NCBI GenBank assembly: GCA_913061415.1
Contig: CAJXUD010000009.1
Span: forward strand, 62,001 to 126,000
Length of the DNA: 64,000 bases
Source of the DNA: an uncultured Oleispira sp.
GTDB taxonomy: Bacteria; Pseudomonadota; Gammaproteobacteria; Pseudomonadales; Oceanobacteraceae
Direction: 5' to 3'
In this document: piece after piece, positions 19,501-29,606 of the stretch
How the letters are laid out: the number at the start of each line of letters is the position of its first letter
Numbering within the stretch: the first letter of the stretch is position 1
Translations under genes and position numbers: made by a program
Notes under the pieces: model-generated
What the model was told of the DNA's origin: nothing
Databases searched by the model: none
Seen by the model: only the letters and a program-made list of their open reading frames with translations

Positions 19501-21885
19501 TTATTTGCGCTTCTTAAACGCTGGTTTACCTGATTTTTTAGCACCTTCTTGCTTCACGCCGGCTTTTTCAGCAATCGACATTTGCTTCTTAATGGGTTTT
19601 TTACCCCCTAATTTACCTGCAGGTTTTGCACCTGGCTTTCCAAAAGCTTTACCGGCCGGTCTGGTTGGCTTCGCGCCAGTTTTCGCGCCTGCTCCGGCTG
19701 ACTTAGCACCCGGCTTAGTCGTCGTACGATTGATCGCACCGTTACCGCCTTTACCACCTGGACGGCCACGAACACTTTGCCCTAGCTTATTCTGCAGACG
19801 CGCCTGCCTGTGATCTTCCGGCTCCGGATGTGGAATCAAGGCATTCTTACCTGCGCCAATCATGTCTTCGCGACCCATGTCTTTTAGGGCTTCACGTAGC
19901 ATTGGCCAGCTCTTTGGATCGTGATAACGCAAGAAGGCTTTCTGCACACGACGAGATTTCAACTCGGTATGCACCTTCATCTTCTTCGATTTGTAACTGA
20001 TGCGCTGCAACGGGTTATGACCCGAATGATACATCGCCGTCGCTAACGACATTGGCGATGGATAAAAGGTCTGGACCTGATCAACCCGGTATTTATTACG
20101 CTTAAGCCATACCGCCAAGCCCAGCATGTCTTCATCTTCACACCCAGGGTGAGCGGCGATGAAGTACGGAATTAGATACTGTTTTTTGCCCGCTTCTTTC
20201 GAGTACTTTTCAAACATATGCTTGAATTTATCGTACGTCCCCATACCCGGCTTCATCATCATATCCAAGGTATTCTTTTCGGTATGCTCAGGGGCAATTT
20301 TCAAATAGCCGCCTACGTGATGCGTTACTAACTCACGAACGTATTCTGGATCTTCTACCGCAAGGTCATAACGTAAACCAGAAGCAATGGCGATACGTTT
20401 AATACCCGGTAAGGCGCGCGCACGGCGGTATAGAGAGGTTGTCTGCGAGTGATCTGTCACTAAGTTCGTACAAATGCTCGGGAATACACACGATAGACGA
20501 CGGCAGCTGGCGTGGATCTTCGGGTCCTTACAGTTTAGGTGATACATATTGGCCGTTGGCCCACCTAAATCTGAAATCGCGCCAGTAAAACCTGGAGCAT
20601 GATCTCGAATATCTTCAATTTCTTTAAGAACCGATTCTTGGCTACGGCTTTGAATCACGCGGCCTTCGTGCTCGGTAATCGAACAGAAGCTACAGCCACC
20701 AAAGCAACCGCGCATGATATTGACCGAAAAACGGATCATATCGTACGCTGGAATTTTGGCATCGCCATAAGAAGGATGCGCGACACGCTGATACGGCAAT
20801 GCAAAGACCGCATCCATTTCTTCTGTTTCTAGTGGAATCGGTGGTGCGTTAACCCAAATTTCTTTATCGCCATGGCGTTGAATCAAGGCATGGGCGTTTT
20901 GTGGATTACTTTCTAGGTGTAAAATACGCGAAGCATGGGCGTATAACGCCGCGTCAGCACGTACTTTTTCGAACGAAGGCAAACGAATCACAGCGGTCGC
21001 ATGATCAATATTCAGCTTTCGGTGCAGCGGCATAGGTACGATTTTGACCACGCTTTCGTGCTCTTCCATACCCTCATCAGAGCCATCTTTATTGGTCGAA
21101 CACGTCTGGTTCTTGGTATCCTTCATTTCATAAGGATTCGGAATTTCGTCTAAACGCCCAGGCCAATCGATACGCGTTGAGTCAATTTCTGTCCAGCCCG
21201 CAGGCGTTGCGTTACGAATAACTGCGGTGCCTCGTATATATTGAAGCTCCTTCATCGTTTTACCAGAAGCAAGTTCATGGCTCACTTCAACAATGGCGCG
21301 TTCAGCGTTACCGTATAATAGAATATCGGCGCCTGAGTCGATTAATACCGAGCGACGAATCTCATCACTCCAATAATCGTACTGCGCAATACGACGTAAG
21401 CTAGCCTCAATACCGCCAATCATTAGAGGAACGTCTTTATACGCTTGCTTACATTTTTGACTGTAAACAATCACCGCACGATCAGGACGCCCACCAGACA
21501 CACCATGAGGCGTATAGGCATCATCATTTCGAACTTTAAGGTCGGCGGTGTATTTGTTAATCAGGGAATCCATGTTCCCCGCGCTGACAGCAAAATACAA
21601 ATTCGGCTTACCCAATGCCTTAAACGCGTCTAAATCATTCCAATCAGGCTGACAAATAAGCCCTACTCGAAATCCTTGCGACTCCAATAGACGCCCCATG
21701 ATCGCCATACCGAAGCTTGGATGATCGACGTACGCATCACCACAAACGATAATAATGTCGCAAGAATCCCAGCCAAGCTCATCCATTTCAGCGCGCGACA
21801 TAGGCAAAAATGGCGCCGTGCCATAGCATTCCGCCCAATATCTTGGGTACGAGAAAAGTTCAGGGGCTTGAGTAACAGTTAACAT
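19501..21885 (-). CDS. ygiQ: YgiQ-family radical SAM protein
   Basis: 794 residues. Four regions are visible: an N-terminal part ([18 protein letters not shown]); a cobalamin-binding-like Rossmann region; the radical SAM core with the cluster motif CFGGCSFC in [18 protein letters not shown]; and a C-terminal tail. The tail, the last 90 residues or so, is almost entirely Gly, Ala, Lys and Pro (many GAK/KPAGK repeats) and is probably disordered and nucleic-acid binding. YgiQ proteins are widespread, but their reaction is not established. Single leftward gene. Confidence 0.95.
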   Translation of the reverse strand: MLTVTQAPELFSYPRYWAECYGTAPFLPMSRAEMDELGWDSCDIIIVCGDAYVDHPSFGMAIMGRLLESQGFRVGLICQPDWNDLDAFKALGKPNLYFAVSAGNMDSLINKYTADLKVRNDDAYTPHGVSGGRPDRAVIVYSQKCKQAYKDVPLMIGGIEASLRRIAQYDYWSDEIRRSVLIDSGADILLYGNAERAIVEVSHELASGKTMKELQYIRGTAVIRNATPAGWTEIDSTRIDWPGRLDEIPNPYEMKDTKNQTCSTNKDGSDEGMEEHESVVKIVPMPLHRKLNIDHATAVIRLPSFEKVRADAALYAHASRILHLESNPQNAHALIQRHGDKEIWVNAPPIPLETEEMDAVFALPYQRVAHPSYGDAKIPAYDMIRFSVNIMRGCFGGCSFCSITEHEGRVIQSRSQESVLKEIEDIRDHAPGFTGAISDLGGPTANMYHLNCKDPKIHASCRRLSCVFPSICTNLVTDHSQTTSLYRRARALPGIKRIAIASGLRYDLAVEDPEYVRELVTHHVGGYLKIAPEHTEKNTLDMMMKPGMGTYDKFKHMFEKYSKEAGKKQYLIPYFIAAHPGCEDEDMLGLAVWLKRNKYRVDQVQTFYPSPMSLATAMYHSGHNPLQRISYKSKKMKVHTELKSRRVQKAFLRYHDPKSWPMLREALKDMGREDMIGAGKNALIPHPEPEDHRQARLQNKLGQSVRGRPGGKGGNGAINRTTTKPGAKSAGAGAKTGAKPTRPAGKAFGKPGAKPAGKLGGKKPIKKQMSIAEKAGVKQEGAKKSGKPAFKKRK

Positions 21886-22074
21886 TGGGAGCTCACTAAA
21901 AAGGCAGGCTTAAATTCGATGAATCTAAGCGGGGTAAATCTGAGTATTCTGATCGGGTATTATCTATTGCTGCATTTTCGCAAAATTAGCCCCAATGATC
22001 AAAATTACTTTCACTTTATTCATATTGATGATGAATAATTTACATGTCATTACATAAAGTGAGCAAATACGCGC

Positions 22075-22332
22075 TTATTCTTCGAGTTCTTGAACCCGCT
22101 TTTTAATGCTTTCTAGACAATCACGACATAAGCAACCCGTCTGCGTGGCGCTAAAACCTTGGGATTTTAAATAAGAAAACTCTTTTTCTCCAAGTCCTAC
22201 CCCCCAACACTGACATTGCTGAATATTAGCGGCATTACATAGAAAATCAGCAAAGCAGCGTGGGCACGTCGTTACAGCGACTTTCAAGTCACTTTCCTTA
22301 CGTTTCTCTAAGTCTTTTTGGGAGTCGACCAT
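22075..22332 (-). CDS. Cysteine-rich CWC-family protein
   Basis: 85 residues with paired cysteines that suggest zinc binding: CPRCFADFLC, then CQCWGVG with the conserved C-W-C core of the family, then CLCRDCLESI. Function unknown in any organism that I recall. The ATG overlaps no neighbour; the ABC-F gene starts divergently about 100 bases away, so the two may share a regulatory region. Confidence 0.85.
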   Translation of the reverse strand: MVDSQKDLEKRKESDLKVAVTTCPRCFADFLCNAANIQQCQCWGVGLGEKEFSYLKSQGFSATQTGCLCRDCLESIKKRVQELEE

Positions 22333-22437
22333 TTAAGTACTCGTTCAAAGGCTGTATAATTTGGCCTCAATTTTATAGGTCGCAGGCTTTCAGAGCCAGC
22401 GCTTAAGCCACGTAAGTTTTTGTTCAAGGGTCATCAA

Positions 22438-24030
22438 TTGATTTCAACCGCTAATATCACCATGCAATTTGGCGCTAAGCCATTGTTTGAAAACATCTCC
22501 GTAAAATTCGGCGATGGCAACCGCTATGGCCTAATCGGAGCCAACGGTTGTGGTAAATCTACGTTCATGAAAATTCTTGACGGTAGTCTTGAGCCTTCTG
22601 CCGGTAACGTTTCTATTTCTCCAAACGAGCGCTTGGGCAAACTGCACCAAGATCAGTTCGCTTTTGAAGAGCAGATCGTTATCGATACGGTCATGATGGG
22701 CAACAAAGAACTTTGGGCAATCAAAGAAGAGCGTGATGCAATTTACGCAAACCTTGAAGCAACTGAAGATGAATACATGCGCGCAGCTGAGCTAGAAAGC
22801 GAATTTGCCGACATGGATGGCTATACAGCTGAATCTCGCGCAGGCGAATTATTACTGGGTGCAGGCATCGACTCAGAATTGCATACTGGTTTAATGTCAG
22901 GTGTTGCTCCTGGCTTAAAAGTACGTGTACTTTTAGCCCAAGCACTTTTCTCTAACCCAGATATTTTGCTATTAGATGAGCCAACGAACAACTTGGACAT
23001 CAATACCATTCGCTGGTTAGAAAGCTTATTAGACGACATGAAGTGCACCATGGTCATCATCTCGCACGATCGCCACTTTTTGAATTCTGTGTGTACGCAC
23101 ATGGCCGATATCGATTACGGTGATATCAAGATCTTCCCAGGCAACTACGATGACTACATGATTGCTTCGACGCAAGCGCGCGAGCGTCAGCAAGCAGACA
23201 ATGCCAAGAAGAAAACTCAGATTGCTGAATTGCAGCAATTCGTTAGCCGCTTCTCTGCTAACGCATCCAAAGCAAAACAAGCAACGTCTCGTCAGAAACA
23301 ACTGGATAAAATCCAATTAGATAAAATCCAGCCTTCGAGCCGTCAAAACCCATTCATGCGTTTTGAGTTTGAGAAAAAACTTCACCGTACCGCCCTTGAA
23401 ATTGAAAACTTGGGCCACGCGTACGAAGATGACAACATGCTGTTCAAAAACTCCAGCTTAATGATTCCTGCTGGCGAAAAAGTTGCCATCATTGGTTCTA
23501 ACGGCGCGGGTAAAACCACACTCATGAAATGTTTAGTGGGTGAAATAGATCCAAAAGAAGGCATGATCAAATGGTCTGAAAACGCTTCTTTAGGGTATTA
23601 CGCACAGGATCACGAATACGAGTTCCCTGCTGATATGCCAATGTTTGATTGGATGTCTCAGTTCCGCACTCCTGAACATGACGATCAGGAAGTTCGCGGC
23701 ACATTAGGACGTTTACTATTCAACCAAGACGATATTAAGAAAAACGTTAAGGTATGTTCGGGTGGTGAAAAAGGTCGTTTATTATTTGGTAAGTTGATGA
23801 TGCAAAATCACAACGTACTATTATTAGATGAACCAACCAACCACATGGACATGGAATCGATTGAATCGATCAACATGGCACTTGAGATGTTCGAAGGGAC
23901 TTTAATCTTTGTATCTCACGACCGTGAGTTCGTAAGTTCTTTGGCAACACGCATCATCGAAATTAAAGATCACGAGATCGTTGATTTCCACGGTACGTAT
24001 GACGAATACCTTCGTTCACAAGGCATTTAA
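22438..24030 (+). CDS. ybiT: ABC-F family ATPase, YbiT type
   Basis: 530 residues, the same length as E. coli YbiT. Two ABC modules: Walker [10 protein letters not shown] and GSNGAGKTT, each with Walker [12 protein letters not shown] / [11 protein letters not shown], and the signature [10 protein letters not shown] in the second. No membrane domain, so it is a translation factor of the ABC-F class that acts on the ribosome. The open frame begins at TTG 22420, but TTG 22438 gives [12 protein letters not shown], which aligns exactly to the family start and has AAGGG seven bases upstream. A terminator follows. Confidence 0.94.
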   Translation: MISTANITMQFGAKPLFENISVKFGDGNRYGLIGANGCGKSTFMKILDGSLEPSAGNVSISPNERLGKLHQDQFAFEEQIVIDTVMMGNKELWAIKEERDAIYANLEATEDEYMRAAELESEFADMDGYTAESRAGELLLGAGIDSELHTGLMSGVAPGLKVRVLLAQALFSNPDILLLDEPTNNLDINTIRWLESLLDDMKCTMVIISHDRHFLNSVCTHMADIDYGDIKIFPGNYDDYMIASTQARERQQADNAKKKTQIAELQQFVSRFSANASKAKQATSRQKQLDKIQLDKIQPSSRQNPFMRFEFEKKLHRTALEIENLGHAYEDDNMLFKNSSLMIPAGEKVAIIGSNGAGKTTLMKCLVGEIDPKEGMIKWSENASLGYYAQDHEYEFPADMPMFDWMSQFRTPEHDDQEVRGTLGRLLFNQDDIKKNVKVCSGGEKGRLLFGKLMMQNHNVLLLDEPTNHMDMESIESINMALEMFEGTLIFVSHDREFVSSLATRIIEIKDHEIVDFHGTYDEYLRSQGI

Positions 24031-24083
24031 TCTGCCTTAACGGGAAGTGCTCTTGAAGCACTCGCCAGCATGGATCGAAGTAT

Positions 24084-24128
24084 AAAAAATAGCGCGACTG
24101 AGTTTAACTGAGTCTGCGCTATTTTTTT
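24084..24128. terminator. Bidirectional terminator after ybiT
   Basis: ATAGCGC (24089-24095) pairs with GCGCTAT, extended by GACT/AGTC past one bulged T, with an A run before and TTTTTTT after. It can also stop the leftward glycosyltransferase gene. Confidence 0.88.
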
Positions 24129-24187
24129 GTCTGTCACTTACATTAATGCAATAAGCAGACGATATTTAAAAACCAACAATACTAAGT

Positions 24188-24220
24188 GCTTAACTTTTAA
24201 CTTTTAACTTTTAACTTTTT
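24188..24220. repeat. 7-bp tandem array over a stop codon
   Basis: TTTTAAC is repeated three times perfectly (24195-24215), with partial copies on both sides. The stop of the glycosyltransferase-like gene (24204-24206) lies inside. Because 7 is not a multiple of 3, gain or loss of a unit within the coding part would alter the last codons. Confidence 0.93.
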
Positions 24221-25460
24221 CTACTAAATAGCTCTGCTCTATTAAAGCAAGCTGTAATAACAGCTCGTTATGCGCACTGGCGGCTTGATACTTTTCTTCA
24301 AACAAACCCGCGGCTATTTTTTTCTGTCGGCTGTTCACTCTCTGTAAGCCCTGCAAGGCAGAATCAACATCCGTTAAATTTAATTGCAACCCCGCATTCA
24401 ACGCCTCAACCCGCTTCGCCATCAAAAACTGTTCGATATGCAAAGGAAAAAGCGCCACAGGGATTCCCGCTTTCATAAACAACGATACCGAATTAATACC
24501 GCCATTTAAAATAGCAAACGTCGATTGCGATAATACGTCTTGCATATTTACTGGTTTATCGACATATAAAATATGCCGAGATTGATGCGCGTTAATAATT
24601 GCACTTGGAATACCATCGGCTAAAACAATGGCACTGCACTCAATCGCTTGTAATGTTTTTAATAAGACCGGAGTTTCAACGGTGCCTTTCACATGACAAT
24701 ATATTTTAGGCCCACGAAAATGAGGAAAAAGTGCGGGCTCAGTAAAATCAGGAACGACTGTGCCGACATACGTTGTTTTATCACGCTGCACATGGCTTCG
24801 ATAGCCATAGTGATCCAACTCAGAATACGTTTGAAAAATGCACTGATCAAAATCAGATAACAGATCAGCTAGATTATTAATACAAGGAACAGAGAATTCG
24901 ATACAGACTTTATTAATGACCTTAACGATATCATCTTCGTATCGCACAATATCACTTTTAGCCAAATCACCTGCAAAGAAAACCCCCGCAGGTCGATTAT
25001 CATCAGGCACAGAAAAAGGCATACCCACGGCTATTTTTGCCACGGCCTTATTATGATCTTGCCCATGCTGACCGCCGCGCATTAACCCTCGTGCAGCCAA
25101 TAATGCAACGGGGGCGTGATCACACAATAACAAATCAGGCTTAATAAAAGAAAACACACTACGCCACGCACTGATCAAGCCAGAAAGCGCATCTGAATGA
25201 TGAAAACCACAGCGGCGTAAAAAATCCGCATAACTTCTTGGCGCTTGTTTCTCGACACCCAACTCAGCCGCAGAATCTGAATGCGGAGCTTGAATAACAT
25301 GAATTTTAACATCAGAAAAAAGACGTCTTAATTTAGTAACATCTCTACCCGCGACCCAAACCTCATGGCCTTTGCCTTGATAAAAACGAGCGACGGATTG
25401 CAACGATAATAAATGCTGATAATCAGTACCTATTTCCCAACATAATAAGATTCGCGACAC
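24204..25460 (-). CDS. Glycosyltransferase-like protein (GT-B, UGT/MurG-like)
   Basis: 418 residues. The N-terminal strand-helix RILLCWEIGTDYQHL is the GT-B entry, with a second-lobe pattern (AILNGGINSVSLFMKAGIPVALFPLHIEQFLMAKRV) like the nucleotide-sugar-binding block of UDP-glycosyltransferases. The acceptor is unknown. The open frame runs up to an ATG at 25502, but GTG 25460 has AGGAG five bases upstream and starts right at the first strand, so it is preferred. Single leftward gene. A short tandem array overlaps the C terminus. Confidence 0.8.
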   Translation of the reverse strand: MSRILLCWEIGTDYQHLLSLQSVARFYQGKGHEVWVAGRDVTKLRRLFSDVKIHVIQAPHSDSAAELGVEKQAPRSYADFLRRCGFHHSDALSGLISAWRSVFSFIKPDLLLCDHAPVALLAARGLMRGGQHGQDHNKAVAKIAVGMPFSVPDDNRPAGVFFAGDLAKSDIVRYEDDIVKVINKVCIEFSVPCINNLADLLSDFDQCIFQTYSELDHYGYRSHVQRDKTTYVGTVVPDFTEPALFPHFRGPKIYCHVKGTVETPVLLKTLQAIECSAIVLADGIPSAIINAHQSRHILYVDKPVNMQDVLSQSTFAILNGGINSVSLFMKAGIPVALFPLHIEQFLMAKRVEALNAGLQLNLTDVDSALQGLQRVNSRQKKIAAGLFEEKYQAASAHNELLLQLALIEQSYLVEKVKS

Positions 25461-25640
25461 ATTCACTCCTAACATCAGATATTTTGAGCCCGCACACTTC
25501 AAGTACGTTTCAGCGACTCTGACCTTGTTATTTTTCTTATAGATTGACTGTTTTTATACGGATAATCAACAACTGCAGCTACCTAACCGCACGAACGTTA
25601 ATCAGCACAGAAATAAATTCTATTATATAAACCACAGGCA

Positions 25641-25667
25641 TAAAAAAAGCAGCCAAAAGGCTGCTTA
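25641..25667 (-). terminator. Terminator after the small protein at 25.7 kb
   Basis: On the minus strand AAGCAGCC-TTTT-GGCTGCTT is followed by a T run. It lies about 20 bases past the stop of the gene ending at 25688. Confidence 0.9.
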
Positions 25668-25687
25668 TTAAATACAAGATGCAAAGA

Positions 25688-25978
25688 TTAATAACAAATA
25701 GCGCCCTGCTGAAAATCAGCGTCGAGATCAACCGTCCAAGCAACATGATGCTTTTCAATCTCAGTCAATAAACGCTCTACACGCAACCCTTGAAATTGCA
25801 CCGCAAGCATCGTGCGATAAGATAGAGTGAGACTCGCATCATCCAGAGCCATAACCTGCTCTGTCGAAAAGGCACCACTTTGTACCAATTCCTTACGCCA
25901 GACATGAACGTCTTTTTCGTTAGTAATCATCTGCTCAACTAAAGGTTGGATTAAGCTCGCTTTATCGAGTTTACTCAT
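25688..25978 (-). CDS. Small hypothetical protein
   Basis: 96 residues from the ATG at 25978, which has AGGGG nine bases upstream (a longer frame to 26026 exists). No signal peptide. Helical and amphipathic, with a single region of hydrophobic and charged alternation (SKLDKASLIQPLVEQM) and an acidic end (VDLDADFQQGAIC). I do not recognise it. It has its own terminator and lies downstream of an AraC regulator on the same strand. Confidence 0.65.
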   Translation of the reverse strand: MSKLDKASLIQPLVEQMITNEKDVHVWRKELVQSGAFSTEQVMALDDASLTLSYRTMLAVQFQGLRVERLLTEIEKHHVAWTVDLDADFQQGAICY

Positions 25979-26128
25979 CGTTTCGCCCCTCTTTAACTGT
26001 TCAAGTATTAACCACACTGAACCCAATTCGGTTAAATTACTAGTACTGAGTCATATAATGAGAGTTAAAACACCCTTTCCTTAAAGTAAACACACTCAAT
26101 CAAATGCGTTGAACGAGCACCTATTAAT

Positions 26129-27151
26129 CTAGCTTCTTTTCTTTTGATTGCGATATTCAATAGGGGTTACTTGAGTCCAGCGCTTAAAAGCACGGTAAAA
26201 CGTACTCGGCTCAGAAAACCCAGTGAGGTAGACAATTTCATCAATACTTTCGGCGGTATTCGCCAATAATCTCTTAGCCAAATTACAGCGATAATCAGCC
26301 AGCAACTGATTAAAGTTGGTATTAGCCTCAGCCAAGCGTGTGCGTAAGGTTCTTGGCTTAATATCTAGCTTAGCGGCCACTTGCTCTAAATTAACTTGGC
26401 CCGTCTCAAGGATCTCACCAATAACACGATTTACTCGTACTACGACATCTTGGCGTTCTAATTTAGCGACATGTTCACTGGCCAATTTTTCGTGCAGCTG
26501 AAGTAATTCAGGCTCTGCATGCAACGAAGGAATATCTAAGATATCGGAGTTAAAGAAAATACGATTTTCATCTTCACCAAAAGAGACATCACAGCCATAT
26601 ATACGCACATGCTCACTATCATCCCCTTCAAGCTGATGAGTAAAATGAACACGATTTAAAACAAATTTACCATCAGTGACGTAACTAAAGAACCGCAGCA
26701 AGCCAACGGCTACCGCTTCTGACAAGTGCCTTAGCTCAATCACTTTTTCACTCGAAGAGGAAACTCTGATAGATGCCTCATTGCCGACCATTTCGAAGGT
26801 CGCCAAAGTTGCGTCACTTAATAAGCGCTGATAATTAAGGGCACGGTTTAAGCCATCACCAAATGTTGGGCTGCTTAAAAATAGATACTGAAGTACCTGC
26901 CCCTTATAAACGGGCATTTTTTCAGCAATGTGCAAACCTATGTGCGGGTCTCCACTCACTTCTTCTAATACTTGCCAAAATAAATTTTGAGCGTCATGAG
27001 GCGTTCGAGCATTACGATCTTGTAATATCTCGGCTTTAACACCACACCGTTCAAAAATTAATGGAATATCAAGTTTCAACTCTAGCATCGCCTGATAGGC
27101 CAATTGCAAGAGAATACCTGAGTCTCGAAGTTCCGCTATTCCGCCTGACAT
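26129..27151 (-). CDS. AraC-family regulator (Arabinose_bd-type N terminus)
   Basis: About 340 residues from the ATG at 27151; the frame continues to an ATG at 27214, but the shorter form matches the usual family length. The N-terminal two thirds fit the effector-binding region of the OruR-like AraC group (LLQLAYQAMLELKLD, GDPHIGLHIAEKMP). The C terminus has two helix-turn-helix units, the second being GFSEPSTFYRAFKRWT followed by TPIEYR. It is divergent from a MaoC-like dehydratase gene, a typical arrangement of regulator and target, and the shared region contains several repeats. Confidence 0.92.
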   Translation of the reverse strand: MSGGIAELRDSGILLQLAYQAMLELKLDIPLIFERCGVKAEILQDRNARTPHDAQNLFWQVLEEVSGDPHIGLHIAEKMPVYKGQVLQYLFLSSPTFGDGLNRALNYQRLLSDATLATFEMVGNEASIRVSSSSEKVIELRHLSEAVAVGLLRFFSYVTDGKFVLNRVHFTHQLEGDDSEHVRIYGCDVSFGEDENRIFFNSDILDIPSLHAEPELLQLHEKLASEHVAKLERQDVVVRVNRVIGEILETGQVNLEQVAAKLDIKPRTLRTRLAEANTNFNQLLADYRCNLAKRLLANTAESIDEIVYLTGFSEPSTFYRAFKRWTQVTPIEYRNQKKRS

Positions 27152-27312
27152 AAACTCTAATTTTTTATGAGATAAGTCATGGATTTTGCCAGAACATACA
27201 CGGACTGCAAGCATTCATTGACCAAACTGACGTTATTCACCGGGGATACAAGCCAATGGTCTAAAGCCCAAGCCGTTTAGACTGCCAGCTAATTATAATT
27301 TTAAACTCACCA

Positions 27313-27356
27313 CGTACAGTCACATCGTACAACATTGATCAAATTTACAAGATCAA
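27313..27356. promoter_or_regulatory. Candidate operators between the AraC regulator and the MaoC-like gene
   Basis: A direct repeat CGTACA at 27313-27318 and 27326-27331 is followed by an inverted repeat TTGATC (27335-27340) and GATCAA (27351-27356) with a 10-bp centre, ending 23 bp before the dehydratase start. AraC-family proteins often bind direct repeats of this kind. Confidence 0.45.
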
Positions 27357-27378
27357 TTTTAATAGATCAGGATAGACA

Positions 27379-28251
27379 ATGAGCCAATCTTCACGCGTAT
27401 TAATATCTAAATCCCCCGGCACTCTCGACCAATACCGCCGCGCACTGCTATCAAAAGGAAGCAAAACCAAAACTCCAAAACTTCCCTCTACACGCATAAC
27501 GCTGCGTGATACGAACGTCGACCCTAAACGCATTGCGCAATATGCCGACGTATGTGGTTTTGAAAAAGACTCAAATGCATTACCTATCACGCTTCCACAC
27601 TTATTGGCATTTCCACTGCATTTAGAACTCATGCTGCAACGTGATTTTCCATTTGCCGTCATGGGCATGGTTCATGTGCGTAATGAAATCACCCAATATC
27701 GCGCCATCAAATCTCACGAAGTAATGGATGTGACCTGTTTCTTTTCTGACATTAGAAAAACAGATAAGGGCTTCGATATTGACATTAAAACTCAGATTCA
27801 CATTTCAGGCTCCGTCGTTTGGGAAAGCATTAGCACAAACCTCGTTCGCCAAAAAACAGATATAGCCCCCTCAGAAAAAAGCAAAGAACCTTCGACGCTG
27901 CCAGAGCAACCTTACAAAGAATTTTGGCAGCTAGCATCGGACCTTGGTCGTCGCTATGCCCTAGTATCAGGAGATTCCAACCCGATTCATTTATTTTCGT
28001 TAAGTGCAAAGCTGTTTGGTTTTAAAGGGCACATTGCTCATGGCATGTGGAGTAAGGCCCGCATTGCAGCAGCATTGCATAGCAAAATTGAAAGTGACGC
28101 GTGCACGGTTACCGTTGAGTTTAAATTGCCCGTCTTCTTGCCTTCGACCGTGCAATTGAATTACGACATGAAAGATAAAGAAATTGAATTCGATTTACGT
28201 GATGAAGCAGGCATCAAACCTCACTTAAAAGGTTCGATCAAAGCGCTTTAA
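27379..28251 (+). CDS. MaoC-like acyl dehydratase
   Basis: 290 residues, built as two hotdog halves. The C-terminal half carries the hydratase signature RRYALVSGDSNPIHLFS (catalytic Asp and His) and then GFKGHIAHGMWSKAR. The N-terminal half is diverged, which fits the HTD-Y/R-hydratase subgroup rather than single-domain MaoC. It probably hydrates or dehydrates an enoyl/3-hydroxyacyl thioester in lipid metabolism. Adjacent and divergent to the AraC regulator. A hairpin terminator follows. Confidence 0.88.
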   Translation: MSQSSRVLISKSPGTLDQYRRALLSKGSKTKTPKLPSTRITLRDTNVDPKRIAQYADVCGFEKDSNALPITLPHLLAFPLHLELMLQRDFPFAVMGMVHVRNEITQYRAIKSHEVMDVTCFFSDIRKTDKGFDIDIKTQIHISGSVVWESISTNLVRQKTDIAPSEKSKEPSTLPEQPYKEFWQLASDLGRRYALVSGDSNPIHLFSLSAKLFGFKGHIAHGMWSKARIAAALHSKIESDACTVTVEFKLPVFLPSTVQLNYDMKDKEIEFDLRDEAGIKPHLKGSIKAL

Positions 28252-28263
28252 TCGCGTTCATAG

Positions 28264-28306
28264 AAGACACTGCCAACCACGCTCGTTGGCAGTGTCTTTG
28301 ATTTTC
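28264..28306 (+). terminator. Long-stem terminator-like hairpin after the MaoC-like gene
   Basis: AAGACACTGCCAAC (28264-28277) pairs perfectly over 14 bp with GTTGGCAGTGTCTT (28285-28298). The T run after it is interrupted (TTTGATTTT). Confidence 0.8.
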
Positions 28307-28440
28307 ATGAGTAAAGATTAAGTAAAAGAACAAGGCGCAAAGCGCTATTTACCTCATGTATCACTTTAGGGCTGTGCCAAGCTCATCATTTCTGGTTAAA
28401 TAAACAAAAAAATAAATCTAAAAGACTGGACGACTCACCC

Positions 28441-29187
28441 ATGCTTGCACGCGATCAAAAATCTATTACTCGCCATCGCCTACTATCCATACCTGCGGCC
28501 TTATTTGCGTTAACACTAAGTAGCCATGCATTGGCAAGCGAAGGCGGCTTTATTGGGCTACACACAGGCATATCCAGTTCTTTAGATGCCGACAAAACAA
28601 GCTCTAGCTTTAAAATCCTAACCGGCGCCCACATTACCTCACGCATTACGCTTGAGTTTGCTTATGTAAACTTTGGCGCAACCAGCTATAACGACCCTGA
28701 AGCCATCAACGTTGATTACAACAAAAGCAATATTTCGTTTCGGGGTGCAGATCATGGCACTGTTAGCCCTGGCCAAATAGGCGACGCAACGCCCGATGCT
28801 AACGGCAAGAACGAATACAGAGATAAAAGCCCCAGCAACTTCACTGGCATTAGCGAATTCACACCTGAAGGCGCTTTGATCAACTTACGCTACCGCTTTC
28901 CAATCATGGATAATTTCGACTTCTTTGTAAAAACGGGCTTTTTCGCTTGGGCTGCACATTATAAAACAGTGAAAATTACCGCCGACAAAGACGGTGGTAT
29001 TACTAAAATTGACGAAGATGAAGGCCAAGCATCAGCCGTCAATGCCATTTCCGGCGGTGGCTTTATATACACCCCAATTCCACAGCTGTCCTTGCGTGCA
29101 GAATTAGAAAGTACCGCGATCAGTAGTGGTGACATGCCTCGTACTCGTATTCAAAACATTACCTTTGGGGCAAACTGGGAGTTCTAA
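28441..29187 (+). CDS. Outer-membrane beta-barrel protein
   Basis: 248 residues with a signal peptide (LSIPAALFALTLSSHALA). The mature part alternates hydrophobic and polar residues in strand-like segments (ITLEFAYVNFGATSY, ALINLRYRFP, FFVKTGFFAWAAHYKT, LSLRAELES) and ends in a terminal Phe (TFGANWEF), as expected for BAM-assembled barrels of the OmpA-N/OmpW size class. Substrate unknown. It lies between a MaoC-like gene and a second AraC regulator, all rightward, which suggests a lipid or hydrophobic-compound context; this is inference. Confidence 0.82.
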   Translation: MLARDQKSITRHRLLSIPAALFALTLSSHALASEGGFIGLHTGISSSLDADKTSSSFKILTGAHITSRITLEFAYVNFGATSYNDPEAINVDYNKSNISFRGADHGTVSPGQIGDATPDANGKNEYRDKSPSNFTGISEFTPEGALINLRYRFPIMDNFDFFVKTGFFAWAAHYKTVKITADKDGGITKIDEDEGQASAVNAISGGGFIYTPIPQLSLRAELESTAISSGDMPRTRIQNITFGANWEF

Positions 29188-29606
29188 TTTTACTCCAACG
29201 CAACACCCAAAATGTCAGCTCTTAGGTTTCATCACCAAAGAGCTGATTACCGCTACCGCACTGCCCATAGCCGTATCAACCTTTAACCAGCACCATTGGT
29301 ACACCACATCAGCCACTCGTCGTAAAATATCCATTTCTGTCTAATAATATCCAGATTTACGCCTCAAATGTGTTACTCCTTAACAATCTTTGTTACTCGC
29401 AGTAACACCTGCAGGGTATAAAATGACAGAAATTTTAAAGCTGCTAACCCTAAAATTAACCAGAACACAGCATAATCCTAATTTTTCAACGGTTAAGCGA
29501 TGGTCTTGATAAATCCCAGTGTTAAAATGTCACATTAAAAATCTGGCACTTTAATTGCTTAGAAAACATACAAATAAAAATAATAACAGCGAACCGGTAA
29601 GTCACT
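29188..29606. other. Gene-free region between the barrel gene and the second AraC gene
   Basis: In 419 bases I find no supported gene. It holds the TGTTACT sites (listed separately) and AT-rich sequence before the AraC regulator. The short frames in it lack ribosome sites. Confidence 0.6.
29371..29407. promoter_or_regulatory. Two TGTTACT operator-like sites 20 bp apart
   Basis: TGTTACT begins at 29371 and again at 29391, two helical turns apart. Each site has a downstream inverted partner: TAACA in the first, and AGTAACA at 29401-29407 in the second, which gives the palindrome TGTTACT-CGC-AGTAACA. This suggests regulator binding upstream of the AraC gene. Confidence 0.55.

Noticed and set aside
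23300-23329. 15-bp near repeat in ybiT (LDKIQ twice)
   Set aside because: By memory of E. coli YbiT the protein has the same length at this place (IDKIKLEEVK-like), so this is conserved sequence rather than a new duplication.
29126-29344. Short rightward frame after the barrel gene
   Set aside because: It overlaps the end of the barrel gene in another frame and has no ribosome site or recognisable composition.
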